Positions 8,114 through 17,241 of a stretch of DNA of 64,000 bases are shown here, piece after piece. A program made the translations under genes and the position numbers. The notes beneath the pieces are model-generated. The model did not search any database. It had not been told where the DNA came from and saw only the letters and a program-made list of their open reading frames with translations. This stretch comes from JAXLYX01 sp046351215 (GTDB lineage Bacteria; Myxococcota_A; Polyangia; Polyangiales; Houyiibacteriaceae): assembly GCA_046351215.1 (NCBI GenBank), contig JAXLYX010000016.1:111844-175843 (forward strand), given 5' to 3'. Every line of letters starts with the position of its first letter. Within the stretch, counting starts at the first letter, position 1.

Positions 8114-10495
8114 TCAAGTCTTGCCCGCAGCGTCCCGTCGAGCTACCGAGGAGTCGATGATGCGGGAGGTGTCTCCGGCCGGAACGAGCACTGGATCGAC
8201 CCGAAGCGGATTCGAGAAAGGGTGCATGAAGTAGATCTCGCCCGGGGCGAGGTCGAGGTCCGTGAAGAGATGCTCCTTCTCACCGGAGTCCGTGATCGCT
8301 CGGATGGTGCGCCGGCCCCACCCGTCGATGGCGATCTGTTCGATACGGATCACTCGCGGGAAGACGCGCGACGGTTCGCTCTCGAGGTAGTCGATGAAGT
8401 CGAGGCCGGCTTCCATGAACGTCTGCGCTCGGCTTCGGCTGGCCGAGAGAGACTCTCCCTCGGTCGATCGGGCGACATGAGCGAAGCCATTTCGCCATGC
8501 CGCCATACGTGGAGCGTCCTCCGGGACGAGGCGGAACTCGCTCACGGTACGTCGGAAGACCTTCTTCGACTCCGCAGGGTCCCGCTCCAGGTCACGGCCG
8601 AGTCGGGCCGCCAGCGAGAATAGAGTGCCCAAGGAGCATTGGTCGATCCGACGGCCGCGTTCGAGCTCGCCCGACCCCGCGAAGTATGCCTCCGGGCTCT
8701 GGCCGTAGGCGGCGCTGCACAAGAAGCGAAGCAACACGATCAGCAGGTACTCCAGACGGGAGGCTGCGGTCGTCACGAGTCCTCCGAGTCGCTCACGGTC
8801 CGCGTGGGCGACGTCGCGCAGGGCCTCTCGGAAGAAGCCCCTCGCCTGGTGCAGCCCGTGCGGAGGCGAGGAGTCTGGAAACCCGAAATGGCTGAGAAGT
8901 CTGAGGGCGAGCTGCCGGTCCGTGTTGCGCGGGTCACGAGGAACCCCTTCCGCATCCAGGATTCTGCGGAGCTCGGAAGCCGAGAACAGCGAAGCCACCA
9001 GGTCGCCGGGATCCTCCACTCGCACGCAGTGCTCCAGCAACCGGAGCTCGGGGTCTCCCTGATAGCCCTCGTCTTCGAGAAGCTGGTAGAGATCCGCTGC
9101 TGCGGCTGGCGACAACCGGTCGATGAGCAGAGCATGCAGACGGCGGACCGGTTCGCTTGTGGGATGGTACGAGGATCGAGTTGCGACCGCTCTCTTGACC
9201 GTGCTTCGTACCGTGGGCCGCCGAGTCGGCTCGACCTGCGTCGAGGCCGGCGACGGTGGCAGTGGAGGGGTCCCATAGGTCACCTGGGCTTCAGCTGCGA
9301 TCCCTCCCACCACCGTCTCTGCGCTCGCGTACTCACGGGCCACGTGGGCAGGCATCGTGTCGGCAGGCCGCTGCGCATCAACGGTCCGGGGTGCCAGCCG
9401 CTTGGCCAACATGCCCCAGAGCGGTAGACCGAGGGCCGCGCCCGGAAGTGCGAGCGCCATGGGCATGCCAAGTGCGGCGGCGCCGGCCGCCCCTGCCACC
9501 ATCAGGGCCGCATCGCTGGCCGTCGGCGGACGGACCAGGCCAGTCACTGTCGCGCCCGGGGGCGCCTGTCCGGATGGAGTGCCTGCTTCCCGGACCTCGG
9601 GTGTGCCTGCCGCGCATTCGATCAAGAGTTGCTCGGCCGCGCGGGCCAGGAGACGGAGCATCTTCGCCTGCTCGTTCGCAGGGATCGGAACACGGCTAGC
9701 GAGTCGGGTCCTGGTTGCATTCGCGTCGCGCAGTATCCGATCCGCTATCGGACTACGATGAGCGGTCGCCGTGCTCGGATCTGCGACAGAGAGCGCGTGA
9801 TGCGCTGACTCGGCCAGCCGGAACAGCTCCAGGAATGCGTCGTCGCTCTGCTGCGCGGCGACCGCATCAAAGGCGCCTCGCAGCGCCGCAGCCTCCGGCG
9901 GAGGCAGGGCCCCGCATACACGGGAGACGAGTTCTCCGATCGGAGCGCGCTCCTGGAGTCGCTCGCGAGCGAGACGTTCGGCCTCCTGGTGGTGCTCGGA
10001 CGCCACCCAGACATCGATGGCGGTGGGTGCCAGCGAATCGCACGAGCGTTCGTCGATCGCGGCGCACACAGCCGCGAGCGAGCCGTGCCAGTCCAGGCGT
10101 CCCAGATCTGCTCCTAGAAGCGGGACCGAGATGCTGTTGCACTGGAGCGAGCCCGCTTCGTCGAGCAGTCGACCGAAGAGCAACTCGACCTCGACCGGAC
10201 CGATACTCCTGTAGCCGTCGACGTCGAACGTGATCGCGAGCAGGAGATGCTTGGCTGGCAGACCGAACGGCGGGGTGATCACGACATCACCGATCGCCAG
10301 AGGACGTGCGATACGCGTCTCGGCAAACTCCTCCAGATCGCTCCTCGAAGCGTCCCATAGCCCCGGTATGTCGCCGCCCGTATGCGTGAGGAGGGAGTCG
10401 TCAGGAACCACGAATGCGTCGATCGGTTCGGTTCCTTGGATGGGATTTCCAGGGAGGATTCGAACGCGGAGCCGTCCGACACGAAGATGCCGCAT
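8114..10495 (-). CDS. Macro-domain protein with C-terminal HEPN-like region
   Basis: This 793-aa protein begins with a macro-like fold (about residues 1-180): the THTGGD and SISVPLLGADLG segments sit where macro domains have their glycine loops for ADP-ribose or related nucleotides. A hydrophobic stretch at about 315-345 could be a membrane segment. A helical region follows (about 415-520), then an alpha-helical C-terminal part with RNGFAH at 668-673, the R-x4-H pattern of HEPN domains. The last about 80 residues form a small beta-rich tail. The ATG at 10495 was chosen because TATCCT ends six bases before it. It lies downstream of the FHA gene on the same strand and may work with it. The function is unknown; a role in defence or signalling is an inference. 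Confidence 0.6.
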   Translation of the reverse strand: MRHLRVGRLRVRILPGNPIQGTEPIDAFVVPDDSLLTHTGGDIPGLWDASRSDLEEFAETRIARPLAIGDVVITPPFGLPAKHLLLAITFDVDGYRSIGPVEVELLFGRLLDEAGSLQCNSISVPLLGADLGRLDWHGSLAAVCAAIDERSCDSLAPTAIDVWVASEHHQEAERLARERLQERAPIGELVSRVCGALPPPEAAALRGAFDAVAAQQSDDAFLELFRLAESAHHALSVADPSTATAHRSPIADRILRDANATRTRLASRVPIPANEQAKMLRLLARAAEQLLIECAAGTPEVREAGTPSGQAPPGATVTGLVRPPTASDAALMVAGAAGAAALGMPMALALPGAALGLPLWGMLAKRLAPRTVDAQRPADTMPAHVAREYASAETVVGGIAAEAQVTYGTPPLPPSPASTQVEPTRRPTVRSTVKRAVATRSSYHPTSEPVRRLHALLIDRLSPAAAADLYQLLEDEGYQGDPELRLLEHCVRVEDPGDLVASLFSASELRRILDAEGVPRDPRNTDRQLALRLLSHFGFPDSSPPHGLHQARGFFREALRDVAHADRERLGGLVTTAASRLEYLLIVLLRFLCSAAYGQSPEAYFAGSGELERGRRIDQCSLGTLFSLAARLGRDLERDPAESKKVFRRTVSEFRLVPEDAPRMAAWRNGFAHVARSTEGESLSASRSRAQTFMEAGLDFIDYLESEPSRVFPRVIRIEQIAIDGWGRRTIRAITDSGEKEHLFTDLDLAPGEIYFMHPFSNPLRVDPVLVPAGDTSRIIDSSVARRDAAGKT

Positions 10496-10501
10496 GCCGG
10501 C

Positions 10502-10507
10502 AGGATA
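10502..10507 (-). promoter_or_regulatory. -10 box (TATCCT) of the macro-domain gene
   Basis: On the minus strand TATCCT is followed by six bases and the ATG at 10495, which predicts a leaderless transcript starting at the initiation codon. It supports this start over the upstream in-frame ATG at 10534. Confidence 0.5.
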
Positions 10508-10655
10508 GCATGCAGTCGATTCCCTCCGTCTCATCGACGAGGCGAGGCGGTATTCGTTCCGTTGTGCCGCAATCGCAAGAGCAATCGTTTCGACGCGCGG
10601 CTCTACGAAGCCCCTCTGAGAGCCCCCTCGGCGTACTCTTGCCTCCTACCCGGAG

Positions 10656-12893
10656 TCACATCGCGGCAGGTATGTAGGTGTCCCGAGGCGAGGTGTTCTC
10701 GGCCTTGAGCTCGGTCACGATCTTCATGAGGATCGCGGCTTCTTCGTTGGTGCCGAGATCGAACTTCTTGTGCATCGGTTCGAGGTGCCCGTGCCTCGTT
10801 CCCATGATGCGAACTCCCGCCGCCGAGAAGGGGTTCCCGACCGAGACGAAGCAGTCGGGAGTCGAGCACACGGGACACGTCATCCACTCGACGAACGGCG
10901 AGAGGCGGATCCACCTGTCTTCGCCGACACGTAGCCATGTTCCGCGGTCCAGGGGCGCGCTCGTCTCGAGATCCTCCAGCAGGCGACCCGAGACTCCATC
11001 GAGCAATCTCGCGCGGGCCCTGCGGTCGCCGCCTCGACGAGGAACGATCACGCTTTCGATCCAGTAGAGCCTCAGGTCGGGTGCGCGCAGTACGGCAGCC
11101 AGTTGTTGGAGCGCCGGGAGGACCCTCTCGCGCGCCGCCAGTCGATCGGCCAGGCCGAGCTGGTCGTGCGAGACTGCATTGCGACTCTCGGTAGCGAGGA
11201 TTGCCGCACGATCGAAGTACCCGCTCTCACGCAGTCTCCAGAGCGGTCCCGGCGTCCGCTGTCGGCCCAGAGCGCCAATGAGTCGATTCAGGAAGAAGCG
11301 ATAGTTGCCTGCACCAGGACTGGAATTCACGATGTCCCGAACGAGCTCGACGGAAGCCGCGAGGTCGTGGGGAACGAGTTGATCCATCGAAGCCGCTCGG
11401 GCTTCAGCCAGTTCCCATGCGACGGTGGCCGTAACGAGGCCGCACGTGAATCGGAGCGCCGCCTCGTATGCGGGTGCGAGACGGCCGACGCTTTCCGCGT
11501 CACCGTCCTCACAGGTGAGGACGTCCAGTAGCTCACCCATCGGGAACATCATGCGGCTGCGGTTCGACGTCGTCCGCCCCTCGATCGACTGCCTCGTGCG
11601 ATCGACCCAACGCCATCGGTGGTCTTGGTTCCTGTCGACGTGGACCTTGAGATTCGTCTCACCGCGAAAGGTCTCGGCGAGCTCGCCGAGGGTGCTGTTG
11701 CTGGCGACGAGCCAGAGCAACGCTCCGGGCAGCGACGTAACGACCGCCTGGTTCGCACCCGACCGGGATTCGAGCGCGGATGCGATACAGGCTTCCATGT
11801 CTCGCAGGAGATCTCGCGAAACCGCGTCCTGGCCGTTGGCTACGCCCTGGATCAGGGCCATGGCCTCGAGGGGATCCGCGAGGCTCCGGAAACCATCGAG
11901 ATCGTTGTCGAACCATGTGACACGGATCGGCGATGTCGCGATGCGATCCTCTTGCAGTCGTCGTGCGAGCGACGACTTGTCTGCGAGACGTTCGAGGAGC
12001 CCGTCGATGGAATCCTGATCGAGCCCGATGGCGGTAGGTACGGCCGCGATGGTCGTTCCCAGGACGGAGCGGAGTTCGACTGGTGCCGTCTGGTACAGTG
12101 CACTCAGATCGGCGCTGACACGCCCCGGTTCGGCGTGTTCGATGCAGACCAGGAGCGAGTCTTCCTCGAGGTGGCCGACCCACGAAGCGCCAGGCCATCG
12201 ATCCTTGGCGAACCACTCGATGTACGTCGCACAACGACGCAGAGCGTCTCTGGCTCTCTCGACTCCGACTCGCTTGGCGAAGCCTTCCAGGCCGCCGAAC
12301 TCGATCGCAACGGCTACCGCTGCGGGTCGGAGTCGACGCGCGTAGTCGAGCCGCGGGATGACGATCGGCCGGCGAGGAAGCCCGGTGACCGGGTGGATCG
12401 CCATCGCCCGGAGCATGCCGTGTTGGGCACCTCCTGGCGAGTGATAGAGGAAGCGATGACCGCCTGCCGTGATCGCGTCTCCATCGGTGAGGGGCGCCAG
12501 ATCGTTCGGCTGCAGACGATCCTGGTTGACGAACGTTCCGTTGGTGGACCCTAGGTCCCGCACACACCAGGTACTGTCCCGTAGTTGGATTTGGAAGTGG
12601 CGTCGTGACAGCTGGTCATCGGCTCCGATGGCGTAGTCGCAGTCACGTTGCCTACCGACGATCAGGACCGGCTGATCCTCGTCGAGCCGCAGGATCTGCA
12701 TCTCGCTGGCGAGGGACGGACGCGCGGCTTCGTCAGACGTCTCCTCGATGAACGAGTGGATGGCCAGGATGGGGCGGCGGGGTTCTGGGATCGGAACCCG
12801 GTGCGGGGACGGATCTTCCCGGTCCTCCGGACCGTCATGCGGTTCCAATCCCTTCGGCCCGAGTGCGGGCATCGTACGTTTCAGAGTGGCCAT
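10656..12893 (-). CDS. FHA domain protein with degenerate GGDEF-like and HEPN-like regions
   Basis: This 745-aa protein has a clear FHA phosphothreonine-binding domain at about residues 80-170 (GRQRDCDYAIG, SRRHFQI, DLGSTNGTFVN). Next comes a region resembling a GGDEF domain: HPVTGLPRR aligns with the usual D-x-LTGLxNR start, but the GG[DE]EF site reads GHLEEDSLL, so cyclase activity is not expected. A helical part has RNAVSH at 571-576, an R-x4-H HEPN-like motif. The C-terminal region carries CPVC (673-676) and a third Cys shortly after, a possible metal knuckle. A TAGCGT -10 box lies 20 bases before the ATG at 12893. Probably a phosphopeptide-dependent signalling protein paired with the macro-domain protein downstream. 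Confidence 0.65.
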   Translation of the reverse strand: MATLKRTMPALGPKGLEPHDGPEDREDPSPHRVPIPEPRRPILAIHSFIEETSDEAARPSLASEMQILRLDEDQPVLIVGRQRDCDYAIGADDQLSRRHFQIQLRDSTWCVRDLGSTNGTFVNQDRLQPNDLAPLTDGDAITAGGHRFLYHSPGGAQHGMLRAMAIHPVTGLPRRPIVIPRLDYARRLRPAAVAVAIEFGGLEGFAKRVGVERARDALRRCATYIEWFAKDRWPGASWVGHLEEDSLLVCIEHAEPGRVSADLSALYQTAPVELRSVLGTTIAAVPTAIGLDQDSIDGLLERLADKSSLARRLQEDRIATSPIRVTWFDNDLDGFRSLADPLEAMALIQGVANGQDAVSRDLLRDMEACIASALESRSGANQAVVTSLPGALLWLVASNSTLGELAETFRGETNLKVHVDRNQDHRWRWVDRTRQSIEGRTTSNRSRMMFPMGELLDVLTCEDGDAESVGRLAPAYEAALRFTCGLVTATVAWELAEARAASMDQLVPHDLAASVELVRDIVNSSPGAGNYRFFLNRLIGALGRQRTPGPLWRLRESGYFDRAAILATESRNAVSHDQLGLADRLAARERVLPALQQLAAVLRAPDLRLYWIESVIVPRRGGDRRARARLLDGVSGRLLEDLETSAPLDRGTWLRVGEDRWIRLSPFVEWMTCPVCSTPDCFVSVGNPFSAAGVRIMGTRHGHLEPMHKKFDLGTNEEAAILMKIVTELKAENTSPRDTYIPAAM

Positions 12894-13097
12894 GGTCCGC
12901 TTCTCACGCTCCCACGCTACCACGCGTGCGCGTCGAACCGATTCCTTCATGGGAGAGCACGGAACCTCCGACCGTGGGGCGTCGTCCCACCTCGGGAGCT
13001 AGTGGCCCATCGCCCATACGGTGGATCCCGAGTGAGCTCCGCCGACGCCCCCGCGTGTGCCGTCGGCCGCATCGACCGATCTTTCTCGAGGGTGGCC

Positions 13098-13126
13098 GTC
13101 AGATCTCCCCCACTCCGCACGTCGAT
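13098..13126 (+). promoter_or_regulatory. ECF-type promoter motif 1 (GTCAGAT-N16-GTCGAT)
   Basis: GTCAGAT (13098-13104) is followed by exactly 16 bases and GTCGAT (13121-13126), which includes an ECF-like CGTC -10. The ATG at 13132 starts 11 bases after the GTCG. The same layout recurs at 19387, 26903 and 34882. Confidence 0.6.
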
Positions 13127-13131
13127 CGGGC

Positions 13132-13626
13132 ATGACCAAGCTCAACGCCCGCCTCGAGTCGGAGTCCATCGTCCGCCGCTACACCGCCGTCGCGCTCCTG
13201 ACGGGCGCGTTGCCCGTGCCCGCCGCCTCCGCGGCCATCGTCGCGGAGCAGGCGGTGATGTTCACCCACGTCGCGGCCATCTACGGAGCGGACGTGTCGT
13301 TCGGCACCGTGCTGGCCTCGATGGGAGGTACCGCGACCCTGAACACGGTTGGGCGGGCGCTCTTCGTCGAGGGTATGCGGTGGATCAACGCGACCTTCGC
13401 GGCAGGAATGGCGACGCCCCTCGTGTCGGCGCTCGGCGCCACCACAGCGGGGGTCCAGACGTGGCTCCTGGGCCAGTTGGCCGTCGCCATCGCGGAGAAC
13501 GGAGGGAATCCGCTCCCCGAGGTCGCGGCCAAGGCCGTGCTAGAGCGCGCTCGGGTCGCGTTCGAGGCCATCGATTGGACGGCCGAGACCGATGCGCTGG
13601 GGGCGAGCGCGGAGCGATCCGCGTAG
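13132..13626 (+). CDS. DUF697-like small membrane-associated protein A
   Basis: This 164-aa protein has two long hydrophobic stretches, TAVALLTGALPVPAASAAIV near residues 20-40 and a Gly/Ala/Thr-rich one (LVSALGATTAGVQTWLLG) near residues 100-120. The pattern TG-x-x-P-x-P followed by a helical 'xxQxxMxxxxAxxYG' segment resembles DUF697, which is found alone or attached to GTPase-like proteins at the inner membrane. A paralogue lies at 26978-27454 with the same order of motifs (TGAFPVPAASSAIVAE, GVGATTAGIQTYVLGLLA). The ATG at 13132 is preferred over the upstream GTG or ATG starts because it sits 11 bases after the ECF-like -10. No enzymatic residues are evident. It could be a membrane effector or a stress protein under the sigma factor of this locus. 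Confidence 0.6.
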   Translation: MTKLNARLESESIVRRYTAVALLTGALPVPAASAAIVAEQAVMFTHVAAIYGADVSFGTVLASMGGTATLNTVGRALFVEGMRWINATFAAGMATPLVSALGATTAGVQTWLLGQLAVAIAENGGNPLPEVAAKAVLERARVAFEAIDWTAETDALGASAERSA

Positions 13627-13728
13627 GCGACCCTCCGTGGCCCTCCGCCATCGGGACGCGACCATCCGCGGACGGTCGGGAGGAGGCTGGCAGCGAGCGA
13701 GACCGACCGGATGGCATTCGCGCTCGCG

Positions 13729-14802
13729 CTACGGCCCATCCGTCGCATGCGACTCCCGCTCGAGCTTGTGAACGGCGTACCCACGCTGCCCACGATGGGG
13801 ACACCGGAGGTGCAGCTCCCCCGACGCTGGTACGAGGACCATCTGGTGAACGGTGGATGCGTGCGAGACGGGCCATCGCGACAAGGCCAGGCGCGCGGCT
13901 CGGATGTCGCCGGCTCCGACCCCGGCTGCCCGCTTCTCCAGGGCTCGGTGTCGGGCATACGAGTCCCCGTCTTCCCCGTCGCAGACGTCGAAGTCTTCGT
14001 CCGGGTCGTGGTTCGCCACCACCGCATACCGATCCTTGCCCACCGCCAGGACATCGTCGGAGGATCCATGGCTGACGACCCGCGCGGCCTCGCCGGGACG
14101 CGACCCGGCGAGGAGCAGGTAGCTCGAGGTGGCCGCCGCCGTCGTGGCCAGGACCCTGCGTGCAGACGCGTAGCTCGTCGCCGAGTCCATCACCAGGCGC
14201 GTCAGCCACGGGACGGGTAGGGACGTGAACGACGGCAACCCGCAATGGAACGCCTGGTTCACGGTGAGCGCGAAGCCGTGGCTCGACAGTGCCGAGATCA
14301 CTCCGGTCACGCCAGGGAACCCGACGCTCAGATACGAACCGTGATCGTCCACGAACCGGAAGACGCAGGAGTGCGCCCCGATGCCGGTCGGGAAGACCCA
14401 ATCCATGTTCCGCGCGATCATCGGCGGCTGCGAGTCGCCCCCACCGTGCACCATGCCGGTGCAGCCGATGAGACCGGTCGCGCCGGCGACGGACGTGATG
14501 TCGTACGCGATGTTCGCCAGGTAGAGCTCTTCGAGCCCCACGGAAGCCGAGCGCGCGAGCCCTTCGAGCTCGCGTACGTAGGGATGGTCTCCGTAGACGC
14601 GAGCGAGCACACCGGCTGCGCCCTCCAACCATGTGGTCGGCACGTACGAGGACACCTCCCGCCGCGCGCGCCCGAGGAGTTTCCGGAGCACGGTGCGGTT
14701 CTCCCTTCCGAACTCGCGGAAACGATCCTCGGGATCACGCAGGAGATCGACGAGGTGCTCGGGAGTGAGGGCTCGGATGGTGGGTCGGGACATGTTCGAC
14801 AT
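13729..14802 (-). CDS. Ntn-hydrolase of the acid ceramidase/NAAA (C45-like) type
   Basis: This 357-aa protein has the signature of N-terminal nucleophile amidases: a Cys in LIGCTGMV (about residue 114), followed by ARNMDW about 20 residues later, where this family has its conserved R-N-x-D pair. Members cleave amide bonds of N-acyl compounds or self-process before the Cys. The Cys is not at the N-terminus here, so autocatalytic cleavage before it would be expected. No signal peptide is seen. Two in-frame ATGs (14802 and 14793) are possible. It is 60 bases downstream of the DUF3800 protein gene on the same strand and probably co-transcribed. The substrate is unknown. Confidence 0.65.
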   Translation of the reverse strand: MSNMSRPTIRALTPEHLVDLLRDPEDRFREFGRENRTVLRKLLGRARREVSSYVPTTWLEGAAGVLARVYGDHPYVRELEGLARSASVGLEELYLANIAYDITSVAGATGLIGCTGMVHGGGDSQPPMIARNMDWVFPTGIGAHSCVFRFVDDHGSYLSVGFPGVTGVISALSSHGFALTVNQAFHCGLPSFTSLPVPWLTRLVMDSATSYASARRVLATTAAATSSYLLLAGSRPGEAARVVSHGSSDDVLAVGKDRYAVVANHDPDEDFDVCDGEDGDSYARHRALEKRAAGVGAGDIRAARLALSRWPVSHASTVHQMVLVPASGELHLRCPHRGQRGYAVHKLERESHATDGP

Positions 14803-14862
14803 GCTCGGTCGATGTGCGTGGGCAACGGATGCGCCGGACTTCGGAGGCCCGTCGCCGGTCTC

Positions 14863-17079
14863 CTACCGGTACTCGAAAGTCGGTGCGAACACGGAACCGA
14901 CAGGGCCTTCGGCCGCGAAGCCGGGCTCGTCCCGCAGGCGGCGAGTGAACATTCCGATGCGCGCCAGGGTCGAGCCGGGCACGGCCTCGTCGGCGAGCGC
15001 GACGGCGAAGTCGTACCAGGGCAGCGCGGCCTTGCGGCCCAAATGACGCTCGACGAGCTCGGCGGCGTGGCGTGCGACGAGCTCCGAGGGATGGGAGCGC
15101 AGGTCGCTCGCGAGCGAGGAACGGAGCTGCTGTCCGTCACGGGAAGCGAGGGCTTGTGCCCAGCGGCTCGCGCGCGGCTCGAGCTCGGTTGCATGGAGCA
15201 ACGCACGAAGGGCGAGGTCGATGCCGAAGCGGAGGGCCGGCTGCTGTCGGACGGATTTCGCGTCGAGCAGCTCGACTCCGTTCACCGACGCGCCGGCCAG
15301 CTGCAATGCGAGGCGGAGCGCCTCGGGCTCGTCGGACCTCGAGCGCGCGCCGAGGCGGGCACGTTCGGCGAGGATCCGACCGATCACGTGGGCGTTGAAG
15401 CGGAGGTCGGGCTCGGAGTCGAGGAAGTACCGGCGGGCCTCGAGGGCGGCATCCAGGGCTTCGTCGAGCCGGCCGAGGAAAGCCCACGATCGGGCGATGG
15501 TCCCGTAGGCCATGCCCGACTCGGGATCCGGTCGCGGCTCCGGAGGCTCGCGATCGAGCGCTCCGTACAGGGCCCGATCGCCGTCGCCCCACAGGGGGGG
15601 CTCCCGGTCGAGCCCTCGTTCCCGGGCGTTCGCGAGGTCGAAGAGCGAACGTGTCTCGTCCGCGAGTGATTCGAGGCGCTTCGTCCTCTCCTCGAGGCGG
15701 GTCCGCGTCACCTCGACGCGCTCGGCCGCGGTGGGGAGCTCGTTCTGGACTGCGACGGTGGCGAGGATCTCCACTTCCAGGGAATCGGCCAGCGCGCGGA
15801 CGGAGCGCCTTCCACCGAGCGCGTCGCGGTGACGGTCGGCCCACGCGAGGGCCGAGTCGACGTCACCACGGTGGTTGGCGCATTCGACGACGAGACGCGC
15901 GAGCCGAGCACGCAAGGCGCGGTCGGTCGTGCGCTCTCGGACACGTGCTGGCAGCCCTTCGTCCCCCGCCCAGCCGGCATGCAGCGCGCGCCACGTGGAC
16001 TCGAAGTGGCCCGAGCGCGCGGCGAGCGAGGCGCCCGCGCGGAAGGCGAGAGCGCGGGCCAACGACTCGACGCGACCACCGGCCGCCTCCGATGCCGATC
16101 GTGACTCCGAGAGTCGAGTCAGGCCTTGTACCCAGGCACGCTCGAGGATCGTGCGGATCGCTCCGAGGATCTCGGCCTCGAGGGCATTCGCGGCGGCAGG
16201 GAGCTCGATCGCTTCGGCGGCCGCCACGAGGTCCGGAGGGTCCGCCCGCAGGGCGCGATCCAGTCGACGGATGCGATGCAGGGTGTCCGCTCGGAGGACG
16301 AGGATCGGAGCGCCTCCGGGAATCGCCTTCGCGAGCGCGTCCGCCTTCGCGGGGCCCTCCCCGCTTCGCGCGTCGCGCAGGGCGCGGAACACGGCATTGC
16401 AGGCGAAGTCCGCGGCATGGATCGCTCCCGACGAGCTCGGATCGGCGGCCACTTCGACCAGCACTTCGTCGAGAGCGCAGGGCGCGGCGAGCCACCCCGG
16501 GGCCTCGCGCCCAAGGGACTCGAGCGCCTGACGAGCCTCGGATTCGACGACGGCGCGATACCGGATTCCGTGCTCGGAGGTCGTCTGGTGCAGGGCGGCA
16601 CCTCCTCGTCGGACTTTGGCCACGAGCCGCTCCTCGAGGGGAATGCTGCGTTGGGCGATCCGGAGCGCTAGACGGGACGCCCCGAGCATCGAGCCGAGCC
16701 GGCCCGCGCCTTCGACGGAGGCCGAGAGCGTTCGCAGGTAGCGCAACAACGCCTCGAGCTCGTCGAGGCCCGAGGCCGTGCGCTCGTCGTGGAAGAAGAG
16801 CCAGACTCCCCCGAGGCCCGCGAGTCGCGTCGAGAGCTCCCGAAGCACGGCGATCCGCTGGGCGTCCGAGAGCTCGTTCGCGTGCCGTTTGCCAGGAGGC
16901 AGCCCGTGGACCATCTCCGCGCGGCGGAACTCGGACGCCATGGCATCCGCGAGCACGTGGTCGGCGACCGGCGCCAGTGGGCCGCCGACCAGGAAGCCTC
17001 CTCGTCCGCCCTGATCGCGGTCGACGAGTGCGCCTTCGGGCGTTCCCGATTCATCGATCCCGAACGTCCAGAGTGTCAT
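14863..17079 (-). CDS. DUF3800-type nuclease-like domain fused to a helical repeat region
   Basis: This 738-aa protein starts with a DUF3800-like domain (residues 1 to about 240). FGIDESGTPEG near the N-terminus gives the conserved first Asp/Glu pair, and HAADFACNAVFRALR closes the domain, as in this RNase H-like family. The remaining about 500 residues are alpha-helical and look like TPR-type repeats (for example WAFLGRLDEALDAALEARRY). The ATG at 17079 has a GGGAG site upstream; a longer form from the ATG at 17100 or the TTG at 17139 is possible. A second, shorter DUF3800 protein is encoded next to the sigma factor (39670-40845), so the family appears twice around this CRISPR locus. Probably a nuclease or nucleic-acid-binding partner; the target is unknown. 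Confidence 0.6.
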   Translation of the reverse strand: MTLWTFGIDESGTPEGALVDRDQGGRGGFLVGGPLAPVADHVLADAMASEFRRAEMVHGLPPGKRHANELSDAQRIAVLRELSTRLAGLGGVWLFFHDERTASGLDELEALLRYLRTLSASVEGAGRLGSMLGASRLALRIAQRSIPLEERLVAKVRRGGAALHQTTSEHGIRYRAVVESEARQALESLGREAPGWLAAPCALDEVLVEVAADPSSSGAIHAADFACNAVFRALRDARSGEGPAKADALAKAIPGGAPILVLRADTLHRIRRLDRALRADPPDLVAAAEAIELPAAANALEAEILGAIRTILERAWVQGLTRLSESRSASEAAGGRVESLARALAFRAGASLAARSGHFESTWRALHAGWAGDEGLPARVRERTTDRALRARLARLVVECANHRGDVDSALAWADRHRDALGGRRSVRALADSLEVEILATVAVQNELPTAAERVEVTRTRLEERTKRLESLADETRSLFDLANARERGLDREPPLWGDGDRALYGALDREPPEPRPDPESGMAYGTIARSWAFLGRLDEALDAALEARRYFLDSEPDLRFNAHVIGRILAERARLGARSRSDEPEALRLALQLAGASVNGVELLDAKSVRQQPALRFGIDLALRALLHATELEPRASRWAQALASRDGQQLRSSLASDLRSHPSELVARHAAELVERHLGRKAALPWYDFAVALADEAVPGSTLARIGMFTRRLRDEPGFAAEGPVGSVFAPTFEYR

Positions 17080-17146
17080 CTCTGCCGGCTCCCGTCCCAT
17101 CGTCGCTCGTCGCTGCCGAGTGCCTCGCGCGAGCGTCAACGATCGG

Positions 17147-17152
17147 AAGGTA
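17147..17152 (-). promoter_or_regulatory. -10 box (TACCTT) upstream of the DUF3800/helical gene
   Basis: TACCTT on the minus strand is followed by seven bases and an in-frame TTG at 17139. Transcription would start near 17139 and give a leader of about 60 bases to the ATG at 17079, or a leaderless mRNA if the TTG is used. Confidence 0.35.
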
Positions 17153-17241
17153 CCTCGGCCGCCGTGCGCCTCGGCGGCCTTTCGTGGACCCGACCTGGCT
17201 CGACATGCTGGGTGAATGGCCGCGGAGCGATGCGGGCCTCG

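Noticed and set aside
12730..12736. GTCAGAC similar to the ECF-type -35
   Set aside because: It is inside the FHA gene and no GTCG follows at 16 bases. A second GTCAGAC near 17241 sits at the end of a coding sequence and also lacks the spacing.
14803..14825. GCACATCGACCGAGCATG resembling the -10 part of the ECF-type promoter, at the Ntn-hydrolase start
   Set aside because: No GTCAGAT lies at the expected distance, and the gene is probably co-transcribed from upstream, so it was not counted as a fifth site.
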